This document shows positions 54,966 to 63,526 of a stretch of 64,000 bases of DNA, piece after piece. The translations under genes were made by a program, and so were the position numbers. The notes beneath the pieces were generated by a model that did no database searches, was not told the DNA's origin, and saw nothing but the letters and a program-made list of their open reading frames with translations. Each line of letters begins with the position of its first letter. The first letter of the stretch is position 1. Origin of the DNA: WTGU01 sp965200925 (GTDB taxonomy: Bacteria > Pseudomonadota > Alphaproteobacteria > UBA828); the NCBI GenBank assembly GCA_965200925.1, contig OZ241738.1:2356001-2420000 (forward strand), given 5' to 3'.

Positions 54966-55675
54966 CACCCGGCCGCTCCCGCGCGTATCGTCCGCCAGCG
55001 CGCCAGCACGGCCGCAGCGCCGGATTGATGCAGCGGCCGGTCCGAGCGCCCGTAGGTGGTCGAACGCTGCACCGACGAAGACGCGCCGCCCTCCCCGGAC
55101 ACGCCATAGGACCCGGTGACTTGCTCGCTCCCGATACCGGGCGACGAGTCCGCCATAAACCGCGCCAGCCTGGAAAGCGCCACCGCCTTCGCCGCGCCCG
55201 GCGCATAGTCTCGAACGACGGACCAGGCCGGCCCGAGTGCCTCGGCTCGCCACGCCTGGCGGTTGAAGTCGTACCGCTCCGGTCCGCAGGGTTCGCCCCC
55301 GACCGTAAGCGGATCATGGACCACGACGTCGGACGCCAGGCCGAACAGGCCGGCCTCGAAGGCGGCCAGGTCGCCGGCGTCCTGGAAGCCGTATGCGACG
55401 GCGATAGCCTGGCGTTGCGCCGTCACCCAGGCCGTCAGCTCCCCCCGTTGCGGCTCGGAGAACGCCCCGAAGGCGACGGGCTCCCCGTCCGACGTCGGCC
55501 GGTCCGGCCAGTGTGCGAGCAGTGAAGACGGCGCCTTCCCACCCTCCTTGGCGAGGGCGAACCGATATGATCGGCGCTGCGACGCGCCGGGGCGATGACG
55601 GTGAACGGGCCTTGGCGTATCTGCTTCGAATTTCGGGCGGGGGACGCCTGCGAAGTCGAGATCGTCGACTGCCAT
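54965..55675 (-). CDS. Phage-associated protein of unknown function, 5' end uncertain
   Basis: The frame of 236 residues overlaps the portal gene (ATGA) and is likely the gene that precedes portal in the phage operon. Recognisable stretches are SYRFALAKEGGKAPSSLLAH, YGFQDAGDLAAFEAGLFGLA and a low-complexity SSSVQRSTTYGRSD near the C-terminus. The first about 30 residues are antisense to a HigB fragment, so the true 5' end was lost at the junction near 55.57 kb. I do not recognise the family; a head-tail or packaging function is possible. Confidence 0.5.
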   Translation of the reverse strand: MAVDDLDFAGVPRPKFEADTPRPVHRHRPGASQRRSYRFALAKEGGKAPSSLLAHWPDRPTSDGEPVAFGAFSEPQRGELTAWVTAQRQAIAVAYGFQDAGDLAAFEAGLFGLASDVVVHDPLTVGGEPCGPERYDFNRQAWRAEALGPAWSVVRDYAPGAAKAVALSRLARFMADSSPGIGSEQVTGSYGVSGEGGASSSVQRSTTYGRSDRPLHQSGAAAVLARWRTIRAGAAG

Positions 55676-55682
55676 GGAGGAT
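55577..55682 (+). pseudogene. higB: C-terminal fragment of a HigB-type toxin
   Basis: The frame ending at TGA 55682 reads MTVNGPWRICFEFRAGDA then CEVEIVDCHGG, the last 29 residues of a HigB/RelE toxin (compare VNEQWRVCF...VEIVDY of the copy at 6.4 kb). The N-terminal two thirds are gone, replaced by phage sequence on the opposite strand. The antitoxin gene follows directly. No active toxin remains. Confidence 0.75.
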
Positions 55683-55689
55683 GAACGCC

Positions 55690-56025
55690 ATGCTTCCGAT
55701 CTCGCACCCGGGCCGGCCGTTGAAGCGCGAACTCGAAGCGCGGGGTCTGAGCGCCAACCGGCTGGCGCTCGATCCCGGCGTCCAGTCGGGCCGCGTGACG
55801 GACGTTCCGAACGGTCGCCGTTCGATCACCGCGGACACCGCGCTGCGTCTCGGCCTCTATTTCGGCAACGGCGCGCCGTTCTGGATCGGCCTCCAGCGCC
55901 AGTACGACATCGCGCGGGTCGAACGGGAGCACGGCGCCGAGATCGCCGCGCGCGTGCCGCGCGCGTGCGGCCGGCGGACGCCGCGTGATCTTTCCCCCGC
56001 CGCCGATTCGCCGGCGGGCGCTTGA
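55690..56025 (+). CDS. higA: Orphan HigA-type antitoxin (XRE helix-turn-helix)
   Basis: The protein has 111 residues. MLPISHPGRPLKRELEARGL starts a HigA domain, followed by SANRLALDPGVQSGRVTDVP, the helix-turn-helix, and RSITADTALRLGLYFGNG with a conserved FW pair. ATG 55690 is preferred because GGAGG lies nine bases upstream. The toxin partner upstream survives only as a short fragment, so this is an antitoxin without its toxin. It may still bind its operator. The long upstream extension of this frame is spurious. Confidence 0.75.
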   Translation: MLPISHPGRPLKRELEARGLSANRLALDPGVQSGRVTDVPNGRRSITADTALRLGLYFGNGAPFWIGLQRQYDIARVEREHGAEIAARVPRACGRRTPRDLSPAADSPAGA

Positions 56026-56081
56026 CCCGCCCGTCTGGCGCCGCTACCGTCGGCACCCCTTGGTCGTGGCGGGAGGGTCGC

Positions 56082-56981
56082 ATGGCAAGTGGTTGTGCCC
56101 ATGTCGGCGGCGCATTCGTCGGCTTCGAAGACGCGAAGATGTCGATCTTCGATACCGGCTTCCTGCACAGCGACGTCGTCTACGACGTCACCACCGCCTG
56201 GAAGGGCTATATCTTCAAGCTCGACGAGCATTTGGAGCGCTTCGCCGCCTCCTGTGCGGGTTTCCATCTCGCGAACCCCTATTCGAAGGAGGAGACCGCC
56301 CGGCTGCTCGCGGAATGCACCCGGCGCGCCGGGCTGGAGGACGGCGGCTACATCCACATGCACGTCACCCGGGGCCAGTACCCGGAAGGGTCACGCGACC
56401 CGCGGCTCTGCGAGAACCAGTTCGTCTGTTACGTAGCACCTTACGTCTGGCTGTGGGGCGAGGAGAAATCGAAGGCCGGCGTCAACCTGCACCTGTCGGC
56501 GGTCGAGCGCATCTCCAGCAAGGCCGTCGATGCGCGGTGCAAGAACTTCCACTGGGCCGACCTGATCCAGGCGCAATACCAAGCCTACGAGGCCGGGCGC
56601 GACGACGCGGTCCTGTGCGGCCCCGACGGGATGCTCGCCGAGGGGCCGGGCTTCAACATCTGGGTGGTGAAGGACGGCGTGTGTGCGACCCCCGACGCGA
56701 ACTGCCTGCTGGGCATGTCGCGCCGCTCGGCGATCGAGCTCTGCGAGAGGGAGGGGATCCCCTGCGAGACCCGGCCCGTCCACCCCGACGAGCTGCGGGA
56801 GGCCGACGAGGCGTTCGCCACCTCGTCGGCCGGCGGCATCATGCCGGTCACGGCGGTGGACGATGCGCCGCTCGGCAACGGCGCCCCCGGCATCCTGACG
56901 ACCCGGCTCGCCAGCGGCTACTGGCACCGCCGCGAGGCGGGCTGGTGCGGCACCAGGATCGACGACCTCCTCGCCGCCTGA
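56082..56981 (+). CDS. Class IV aminotransferase (branched-chain or D-amino-acid type)
   Basis: The protein has 299 residues, ATG behind GGGAGGG. Fold-type IV features are SIFDTGFLHSDVVYDVTTAW, PLP-Lys in DARCKNFHWADLIQAQY, FNIWVVKDGVCATPDANCLL and SSAGGIMPVTAVDD (phosphate-binding loop). It transfers amino groups from branched-chain or aromatic amino acids, or forms D-amino acids. The YVAPYVW stretch does not fix which. It overlaps the PQQ-sugar dehydrogenase gene by 37 bases. Confidence 0.92.
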   Translation: MASGCAHVGGAFVGFEDAKMSIFDTGFLHSDVVYDVTTAWKGYIFKLDEHLERFAASCAGFHLANPYSKEETARLLAECTRRAGLEDGGYIHMHVTRGQYPEGSRDPRLCENQFVCYVAPYVWLWGEEKSKAGVNLHLSAVERISSKAVDARCKNFHWADLIQAQYQAYEAGRDDAVLCGPDGMLAEGPGFNIWVVKDGVCATPDANCLLGMSRRSAIELCEREGIPCETRPVHPDELREADEAFATSSAGGIMPVTAVDDAPLGNGAPGILTTRLASGYWHRREAGWCGTRIDDLLAA

Positions 56982-58111
56982 GAGCGAGCGCGCCCCTCGC
57001 GGCGCTTCTGGCGGCGGCGCTTCTCGCACCCGCCGCGTCGGCTGCTGCGGGCGAGGCGCTCGGCGTTTACGAGACGGCGAAGCACCGCGTCCGCCTGGTG
57101 AAGGTGGTGGGCGGCCTGGAGCACCCCTGGGGCCTCGCCTTCCTGCCGGACGGGCGCCTGCTCGTGACCGAGCGCCCCGGCCGCCTGCGCATCGTGGCCG
57201 AAGGCCGGCTCGACCCGCGGCCCGTCGCCGGCGTGCCCGAGGTGTACGACAGCGGCCAGGGCGGGCTGCTCGACGTGGCCTTGCACCCCCGCTTCGCCGA
57301 GAACGGGCTGGTCTATCTCTCCTACGCGAGCCCGGGGGAGGGCGGGGCGGCGACCGCGGTCGCCCGCGGCCGGCTCGCGGGCGACCGTCTGGCCGGGCTC
57401 GAGGAGATCTACGTGGCCCTGCCGCGCGACGGCGGCGGGCGGCATTTCGGCTCCCGCCTGCTGTTCGCGGATGGCTACCTCTTCGTCACCACCGGCGAGC
57501 GGGGGGAGCCGGACCGGGCGCAGGCGCTGGACGATCCGGCCGGTGCCATCCTCCGCCTGTACGACGACGGGCGCGTGCCGGTGGACAACCCGTTCGCCGC
57601 GCAGGCAGGCGCACGCCCCGAAATCTACGCCTACGGCAACCGCAACCCGCAGGGTTTGGCGCGCGAGGCGGCGACGGGGCGCCTCTACGCGGTGGAGCAC
57701 GGCCCCAAGGGCGGCGACGAGCTGAACCTGATCGCGGCGGGCGTCAATTACGGCTGGCCGGTCATCACCTATGGCCGCAGTTACGCCGGCTTCAAGATCG
57801 GCGAGGGAACCCACAAGGCGGGCATGGCCCAGCCCGTCCATTACTGGGTCCCGTCGGTCTCGCCCTCGGGCCTCGCGATCTACGACGGCGCTGCCTTCCC
57901 GGCGTGGCGGGGGAGCGTCTTCGCCGGTGCGCTCTCCGCCGAACTGCTGGTCCGGCTCGAAATCGAAGGCGGGAAGGCGGTGGCGGAGGAGCGCCTGTTC
58001 GCGGAGCTGGAAGAGCGTATCCGCGACGTCCGCCAGGGGCCGGACGGCCTGCTCTACCTGCTCACCGATCACCCGGAGGGCGCCATCCTGCGCCTCGAGC
58101 CCGCCCCTTGA
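56945..58111 (+). CDS. PQQ-dependent sugar dehydrogenase (YliI/GdhB-like), secreted
   Basis: The protein has 388 residues from GTG 56945. A basic n-region and the hydrophobic LAALLAAALLAPAASA form a signal peptide. The beta-propeller has the family motifs GLEHPWGLAFLPDGRLLVTE, YDSGQGGLLDVALHPRFAEN, RHFGSRLLFADGYLFVTTGE, YAYGNRNPQGLA and EHGPKGGDELNLI, with the catalytic His in HFGSR. It oxidises aldoses in the periplasm using PQQ. The in-frame stretch further upstream lies inside the aminotransferase gene and is not used. Confidence 0.9.
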   Translation: MRHQDRRPPRRLRASAPLAALLAAALLAPAASAAAGEALGVYETAKHRVRLVKVVGGLEHPWGLAFLPDGRLLVTERPGRLRIVAEGRLDPRPVAGVPEVYDSGQGGLLDVALHPRFAENGLVYLSYASPGEGGAATAVARGRLAGDRLAGLEEIYVALPRDGGGRHFGSRLLFADGYLFVTTGERGEPDRAQALDDPAGAILRLYDDGRVPVDNPFAAQAGARPEIYAYGNRNPQGLAREAATGRLYAVEHGPKGGDELNLIAAGVNYGWPVITYGRSYAGFKIGEGTHKAGMAQPVHYWVPSVSPSGLAIYDGAAFPAWRGSVFAGALSAELLVRLEIEGGKAVAEERLFAELEERIRDVRQGPDGLLYLLTDHPEGAILRLEPAP

Positions 58112-58127
58112 GCACCGGGAGCGCCGG

Positions 58128-59291
58128 ATGAAAATCGCCGCCGTCCGCCCCCTCTCGATCGGCCAGTTCCTGTTCGTCCGGGTGGAGACCGACGCCGGCA
58201 TCGTGGGAATCGGCGAGTCCGGGGTCTGGGGGCATCTCGCAGCCTCCCGCGCGGCCATCGAGACCTACGCGCGGCATCTGGTCGGCGAGGACGCGGGATG
58301 CATCGAGCGCCACTGGAACGTCATGCACCGCTTCAGCCACTTCCAGGGCGCGGCGATCAACGGGGCGATCGCGGCCATCGACATCGCGCTCTGGGACATC
58401 AAGGGCAAGGCCCTGGGCGTGCCCGTCCATTCCCTCCTGGGCGGGCCGTGCCGCACGGAAGCGCGCGTCTATGGCCACGCCTACGGCAGGACGATCGCGG
58501 AGCTGGTGGCCAATTGCACGGCCCTCAAGGAGGCGGGCTTCAACGCCGTGGGCCACGTCAACCCGTTCCTCGACGAGAGCGAGGACCGGCCGTTCTTCCG
58601 GACCCACGTGCGCAACATGAGCCGCGCGGTGGAGGCCGTCCACCAGGTGCGGGAGGCGCTGGGGGACGACGTCGACCTCCTGCTGGAGCTCCATCGCCGC
58701 CTGACGCCGGCGGAGGCGGTGGATTTCATCCCCCGCATCGAGCGCTACGTGCCGTTCTGGTGCGAGGACCCGATTCGCCCGGAGAACGTGGACGCCATGG
58801 CGCGGATCGCGCGCCGGGTGCGGGCGCCGATCGCGACGGGCGAGCGCTACGCCTCCCTGCACGATTTCGCCGCCCTCTTCGCGCGGGGCGGGGCGCAGTA
58901 CGCGCGCGTCGACGTGGCGCTCTGCGGCGGCATCACCGGGGCGCGGAAGGTCGCGGCGCTGGCCGAGGCGCATTGCGTCCAGGTGGCACCCCACAACCCG
59001 CTTTCGCCGCTCGGCCTCGCGGCCTGCCTCCACCTGGCCGCCGCCATCCCCAACTTCGCGATCCAGGAATACACCACCGGCTTCGAGGCGCTGAAGATGG
59101 AGAGCAGCCCGCGTCTTCTGGGTTCGGACGTGGTCCATGGCGTGCCGCCGATGAAGGGCGGCTTCGTCGCGATCCCGCGCGCGCCGGGCCTGGGCGTCGA
59201 GATCGCGCCGGGCGCGGAGCGGGACCGCCCGCCGATTCACCGCCCGGTCGCCATGCGCCCCCATCGCGACGGCTTCGTCGTCGACCAGTAA
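58128..59291 (+). CDS. Mandelate racemase/muconate lactonizing enzyme family dehydratase (galactonate dehydratase-like)
   Basis: The protein has 387 residues. Enolase-superfamily metal ligands are in LLLELHRRLTP, WCEDPIRPEN and IATGERYASL, with a catalytic His in APHNPLSPLGLAACLHL. The SLLGGPCRTEARVYGHAYGR segment resembles D-galactonate dehydratases. It dehydrates sugar acids to 2-keto-3-deoxy acids. It starts 16 bases after the PQQ sugar dehydrogenase, which can make such acids, so a shared sugar-oxidation path is likely. Confidence 0.9.
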   Translation: MKIAAVRPLSIGQFLFVRVETDAGIVGIGESGVWGHLAASRAAIETYARHLVGEDAGCIERHWNVMHRFSHFQGAAINGAIAAIDIALWDIKGKALGVPVHSLLGGPCRTEARVYGHAYGRTIAELVANCTALKEAGFNAVGHVNPFLDESEDRPFFRTHVRNMSRAVEAVHQVREALGDDVDLLLELHRRLTPAEAVDFIPRIERYVPFWCEDPIRPENVDAMARIARRVRAPIATGERYASLHDFAALFARGGAQYARVDVALCGGITGARKVAALAEAHCVQVAPHNPLSPLGLAACLHLAAAIPNFAIQEYTTGFEALKMESSPRLLGSDVVHGVPPMKGGFVAIPRAPGLGVEIAPGAERDRPPIHRPVAMRPHRDGFVVDQ

Positions 59292-59351
59292 CCCGCTCCG
59301 GTGCGCGCCTGCCTGCGCCCGGAGGGTGCAAAAGGAAGCCTGCGGGCCTGG

Positions 59352-59369
59352 GAAGCCCGCGCCCCTGAA
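59352..59369 (+). repeat. 18-bp exact direct repeat, copy 1, flanking the DUF1640 remnant
   Basis: GAAGCCCGCGCCCCTGAA occurs here and at 59761-59778. The two copies bracket the DUF1640-like remnant (59386-59660), like a duplicated target or cassette boundary, although the length is short. Confidence 0.6.
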
Positions 59370-59380
59370 AAAAGGGGCGC
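59359..59380 (+). terminator. Hairpin terminator downstream of the sugar-acid dehydratase
   Basis: GCGCCCC and GGGGCGC form a 7-bp stem with loop TGAAAAAA, 67 bases after the dehydratase stop. It also reads as a hairpin with a T-rich loop on the minus strand, just after the DUF1640-like remnant. Confidence 0.45.
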
Positions 59381-59385
59381 CGCCC

Positions 59386-59660
59386 CTAGGGAAGCAGCTT
59401 GATGAGGGCGACGGTGAGGCCGGTGTTGGCGGCGACGGCCGCGAGCAGCGCGCCGTAGAAGCGGACGGTCAAGCGCGATTCAAGGCGGGCGATGTCGGTT
59501 CTCACGTCGGCGATGTCGGCCTTGGTGGCCACGCCTTCCGTGATCGCATCGCGCACGGTCAGCGTGCGCTTCAACCTGGGGCTTCGTCGACGCCGGCTCC
59601 CTTGAGCCGACGCGCATAGGCGAGCGTGTCGAAGCCGGTTGCGGTCGTGGTCATGCCCAT
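59386..59660 (-). pseudogene. DUF1640-like (CCDC90-type) protein with two frameshifts
   Basis: The start at ATG 59660 gives TATGFDTLAYARRLKGAGVD, then a stop in the same frame. A second frame gives QVEAHAD and a third VRDAITEGVATKADIADVRT then DIARLESRLTVRFYGALLAA and a hydrophobic end. Together they rebuild a normal DUF1640-like protein: conserved N-terminus, coiled coil, C-terminal membrane helix. Two single-base indels, one in a CCCC run, break it. A related short gene is at 33.75 kb. Confidence 0.7.
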
Positions 59661-59760
59661 GTGCGGAGGCTACGCCAGCGCGGCGGCACCTGCCAGCCCG
59701 ATGACGCACCCGCAGCGCCCTTTCGAGGTGGTTTCAGGGGGCACGGGCCTCGTCCTGCAC

Positions 59761-59778
59761 GAAGCCCGCGCCCCTGAA
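59761..59778 (+). repeat. 18-bp exact direct repeat, copy 2
   Basis: Partner of 59352-59369. It lies 8 bases before the end of the HAD/menorin-like gene on the opposite strand. Confidence 0.6.
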
Positions 59779-59785
59779 CAGAAAG

Positions 59786-61313
59786 TCAGCCGGCGGGCAG
59801 GCTTTCGTGGGTGGGCGGGCGCAGGTCGTAGTGATGGTAGGCCCGTTCCTCGCCCGAGCCGCGGCCGTAGTAGTGCCACGCCGGGAAGTTGAAATCCGCC
59901 GCCAGCGAACACGGCAGCATGAGTGCGGCCTGGAGGAAGGATTCCAGGTCGGGGACGCCGTAGCAGGTTGATTTCGTATCCCAGGCTTTCCAGGCATTCG
60001 GAAAGCGCGGCGCGGTGCCGGTTGCGCCAGCCGATGGAGAAGCGGCCGATGCCCCATCCCCGCAGGACGCCGAGGAGCCTGCGCGCCTCGTCGGGGGCGG
60101 CCGCGGCGAGAGGCCCGAGGAAATCCGCCGGACATTGGAGGACGGCACCCGGACGGGCCGCGGCAAGGCGCCGGAAGCCGGATTTCCCGAGCGTCCCGAT
60201 CTCGCCGTTGAACCACAGCCTGTCGTCGCCGCAATCGTGGAGAGCCGCCTGCTCCAGCACGCGCTCCACCGCCTCTCCCCCCTCCTTGAGGTCGAGCTTG
60301 ATGGCCTTGCCGTGGCGCGCCGTCTCGTACAGCAGGCGATCGAGGGGCAGGCGGGGCTCGTCGCGGCGCCAGGGACTGCGTTCGAAGGAATCGTGGCGCA
60401 GGACCAGCCGGCCCCGCGGGTCGCGGCGGACGTCGCATTCCCCCCAGTGGACGGAGGACGCCAGGAACTGGCGGAGGTTGTCCGCGTCGTTGACGCCGTG
60501 CCAGACTAGGGTGACCCACCCCCGGATGTCGCGTTCCGAGATCAGGTTGGCGAGCGCGTAGCGCCGTCCGCTCACGGTGCGGGGCGTCCCGGCGGCCTTC
60601 GACAGGAAGATCGTATCGGCGTGCAGGAAGAGAATTTCCTCCTCCTCGTCCGCCTCCAGCATCCGCGCGATGTTCCCCGGTTCGTTGTCCACGACGGCGA
60701 ACACGCGGTAGCCGCGCGCGCGAAAACGCTTGAGCGCCGCCGCCTTGCCCTCGGCGACCCGCTCCTCCCAGCCGCGTTCGTTCATCTCCAGCAGGGCCGG
60801 GTCGAAGGCGACGCGGTATTCCCGCCCCAGCGCGTTGAGCGAGCGCAGGGTGTCCGCCCGCAGCGGCTCCGGGCGCCCGGTATTGAGCCCCACATGGGTG
60901 CGGGGTTGCAGCGTGAACCAGCGGATGACCTCCATGACGCCGCGATAGGGCCGGTGCGACGCCAGGATCGACTCCGGGGCCCAGCGCCGCTCCAGGTACC
61001 AGGCGTGGATGGCGCGGCGCTCGGCCTCCGGCAGCTTCAGGCCGGCGAGGAAGCGGTCCACCTGGTTCTCGTGAACGTCGATGTCCTCCGCGTTCAGGCC
61101 GAGGAAGTGGTCGGTACCGTGCGCGCCGTCATAGGCGATCAGCACGTGGCGGACCATATGCCGCATGTCCAGGATCGTCCCGTCGATGTCGAACACGATC
61201 GCCAGCGCGTCCTCGGGATGGCGGCGGCGCGCGGCGCGGAACCGGTCGGCCAGCGCACGCATCCAGTCGGGGGTGGCGCCGCGCGCCGCGCGTTTCCAAG
61301 CGTCGCGTTTCAT
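59786..61313 (-). pseudogene. HAD-type phosphatase fused to a menorin (FAM151/DUF2181)-like domain, C-terminal frameshift
   Basis: The frame from ATG 61313 encodes about 450 good residues. The N-terminal half is HAD-like (FDIDGTILDMRHMVRHVLIA, VGLNTGRPEPLRADTL, VDNEPGNIARMLEADEEEE). The second half matches the menorin/FAM151 PLC-like fold (TLVWHGVNDADNLRQFL, HWGECDVRRDPRGRLVLRHD, KAIKLDLKEGGEAVERVLE). Near 59.97 kb the frame shifts: the real end YGVPDLESFLQAALMLPCSL and LAADFNFPAWHYYGRGSGEE is one base off. One base removed in AACCTGCTACGG restores it (about 508 residues). Role unknown; phosphate or phosphodiester chemistry is expected. Confidence 0.65.
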
Positions 61314-61497
61314 CCCGGCCTCGTGCCTCCGAAAGTTTCGTCGCGCCCGGATGTAGGCGGGGAACGCGACGGCCGCGTTTCAATCCGATGATGGATTCGT
61401 GACGCCGCACGCCTTCTTGCGTGCGCGACGGGACCGCGCAGCGGGAGTGTGCCGTGCCGCAAGGTTTCTTCCTTCCGCACTTTTGCGGATGCGGGAG

Positions 61498-62478
61498 TCA
61501 CGCCCTTTCGTGCCAGACCTCGGCCAGGAGGCGGAGCCAGTTCTCGCCCATGACCTTGCGGACGCGCGCGCCCGACCAGCCGGCCCGGTTCATGGCAGCG
61601 GTCAGATTCGGGAATTCGCCGATCGTGCGCAGGCCGCGCGGATTCGCGATCGTGCCGAATTCGGTGAGCTTGCGCGCATGGCCCTTGTCGCGGGTGATCC
61701 ACTCGAAGAAATCCGCACCGTGCCCCTGGGTGAAATCGGTGCCGATCGCGACCGCGTCCTCGCCGACCAAACGGACGACGTAATCGATCGCGGCCACGTA
61801 GTCGTCCACCGTCGAATCGACACCGCGCGGGAGGAACGGCGGAAACATCGTGACTCCGACGACGCCGCCCCCGTCGGCGACGGCGCGCAACTGCGCGTCG
61901 GTCTTGTTGCGGGGGTGCGCCTTCAAGCCTGCCGGCAGGCAATGGGTCAGGGCCACCGGCTTCGCCGATTCCCGGATTGCCTCCTCCGAAGTTCGCACGC
62001 CCACATGGCTCAGGTCGATCAACATGCCGACCCGGTTCATCTCGGCCACCAGCTCGCGGCCGAAATCGCTGAGCCCCGAATCGCGGCTCTCGTAGCAGCC
62101 GGTGCCCGCGAGATTCTGGGTGTTGTAGGCGAGTTGCGCGATGCCCACGCCCGAGTCCTTGAAGATCTCGACCGCGCCCAGCCGGTCCTCGAAGGCGGAG
62201 GTGTTCTGGAAACCGAGGACGATCGCCGTGCGGCCATCCTCCTTCGCCGCGCGGATGTCGGCCGTGCCGCGCGCCTTGACGATCAGGTCGCCGTGGACGA
62301 GGAACCAGGCGTTCCAGCACGCGACGTTGGCCATGGTCCCGGCAAACCCCTCCCAGACGCAGCAAGTGCAGTTCGCCGCCGTCACCCCGCCGCGGCGCAT
62401 GTCGGCGAAGACCTCCGGCGACCAGTTGGCGACAATCAGGCCGTCGAAGACGATCAGCTCCTCGTGCGCGACGCTCAT
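61498..62478 (-). CDS. Membrane dipeptidase, M19 family
   Basis: The protein has 326 residues, ATG behind AAGGAGAAC. M19 features are QNTSAFEDRLGAVEIFKDSG (metal Glu), GMLIDLSHVGVRTSEEAIRE (His), KPVALTHCLPAGLKAHPRN (metal His) and VAIGTDFTQGHG (Asp). The family hydrolyses dipeptides, including D-amino-acid and beta-lactam-type ones, with two Zn2+. The usual N-terminal HxD metal pair is not evident here (VFDGLIVANWSPE), as in a subset of alphaproteobacterial M19 homologues. It diverges from the VOC gene. Confidence 0.9.
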   Translation of the reverse strand: MSVAHEELIVFDGLIVANWSPEVFADMRRGGVTAANCTCCVWEGFAGTMANVACWNAWFLVHGDLIVKARGTADIRAAKEDGRTAIVLGFQNTSAFEDRLGAVEIFKDSGVGIAQLAYNTQNLAGTGCYESRDSGLSDFGRELVAEMNRVGMLIDLSHVGVRTSEEAIRESAKPVALTHCLPAGLKAHPRNKTDAQLRAVADGGGVVGVTMFPPFLPRGVDSTVDDYVAAIDYVVRLVGEDAVAIGTDFTQGHGADFFEWITRDKGHARKLTEFGTIANPRGLRTIGEFPNLTAAMNRAGWSGARVRKVMGENWLRLLAEVWHERA

Positions 62479-62626
62479 GGCCGTTCTCCTTCCTTCGTGG
62501 TCCCGCGGCGACCGGTCGCCGCGGGGTGCCCGCCGCGCGGGATGTCCGTCGCGCGGGACGTCCGTTGTATGCGCGAGCGAAGCCGCTAATATGCGGCCAC
62601 ACTCGGCTTGCGCGAGGGAGGATGTC

Positions 62627-63088
62627 ATGCCGTTGCTCGACCTGCACCATGTGGCCATCAAGTCGAAGAACCTGGAGGAGACGGTGGCGTTCTATACCGA
62701 CGTCCTCGGCATGGAACGGGTCGAACGCCCCGACTTCCCGTTCCCCGGCGCCTGGCTCCAGATGGGCGACACCATGTTCCACATCTACGGGGGCGAGGCT
62801 GCCAAGACCCACAACGGCAACTACAGGTACAGCCAGCGCGTCTCGCCGGTGGACCACATCGCGCTCCGGGCCGAGGGCTTCGACGAGATGAAGCAGACCT
62901 TGATCAAGAAGCGCTGCGAGTGGCGCCAGATGGACGTCCCGGACTTCAAGCTGTGGCAGTTGTTCGTGCTGGACCCGAGCGGGGTGATCATCGAGCTGAA
63001 CTTCGACGCGACCAAGGAGCCCGGGGGCAGCAAGGGGCCGACCAAGCGCAAGCGCTACGAGGCCGGCAGGTTCCTCGCCGCGGCCTGA
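62627..63088 (+). CDS. VOC family protein
   Basis: The protein has 153 residues. LLDLHHVAIKSKNLEETVAFY holds the first metal His, DHIALRAEGFDEMKQTL the second, and FVLDPSGVIIELNF the metal Glu. The fold covers glyoxalases, ring-cleavage dioxygenases and fosfomycin-type proteins; substrate unknown. GAGGGAGGATGTC precedes the ATG. It converges on the GFA/xthA pair across a 15-bp gap. Confidence 0.88.
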   Translation: MPLLDLHHVAIKSKNLEETVAFYTDVLGMERVERPDFPFPGAWLQMGDTMFHIYGGEAAKTHNGNYRYSQRVSPVDHIALRAEGFDEMKQTLIKKRCEWRQMDVPDFKLWQLFVLDPSGVIIELNFDATKEPGGSKGPTKRKRYEAGRFLAAA

Positions 63089-63103
63089 GTCGCGCGGCGG
63101 CGC

Positions 63104-63526
63104 TCAGGGCCGCGGCACCCCGCGCGGCAGCGTGTCGTGGCGGGGGAGGTCGTCCCCGACCACGAACCACGGGAGCCGCTCGCGGACGAAAACATGGCGC
63201 CGCGGCGCGATCGCCTCCGGCGCGTCCAGCGAACCGGCCATGACATGGACCTCGCCCGGATAGGCCGCGGCCTCGTAAGTGAGCGGCGTGCCGCAGTCCC
63301 GGCAGAATTTGCGCACGACCCCGGGCGAACTCTCGTGAGCGCCCGGGGCGCCGCTTTCGAAGCGGAAGGCGCCGGCCCGGACCCCGACGAAGGTCGAAAC
63401 CGGCGCGCCGGACGAGCGCCGGCAATCCGCGCAGTGGCAGTGGCTGGCCCAGAGCGGCCCCCCGTCGGCGCGGTAGCGCACCGCACCGCAGCGGCAGCCG
63501 CCCAGGATCGCGCTTGCGCCGCTCAT
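63104..63526 (-). CDS. GFA family (glutathione-dependent formaldehyde-activating-like) protein
   Basis: The protein has 140 residues. The cysteine pattern is GGCRCGAVRY near the N-terminus, SHCHCADCRRSSGAP, and FCRDCGTPLTY: the zinc-binding CxC, CxxC and CxxC set of the GFA/CENP-V fold. Such proteins bind glutathione and formaldehyde, or act as general thiol lyases; the substrate here is unknown. Its ATG overlaps the stop codon of the xthA gene upstream (ATGA), so the two are coupled. Confidence 0.92.
   Translation of the reverse strand: MSGASAILGGCRCGAVRYRADGGPLWASHCHCADCRRSSGAPVSTFVGVRAGAFRFESGAPGAHESSPGVVRKFCRDCGTPLTYEAAAYPGEVHVMAGSLDAPEAIAPRRHVFVRERLPWFVVGDDLPRHDTLPRGVPRP

Noticed and set aside
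55513..55689. N-terminal extension of the orphan higA frame
   Set aside because: It covers the HigB fragment in another frame and lacks similarity; the GGAGG site supports ATG 55690.
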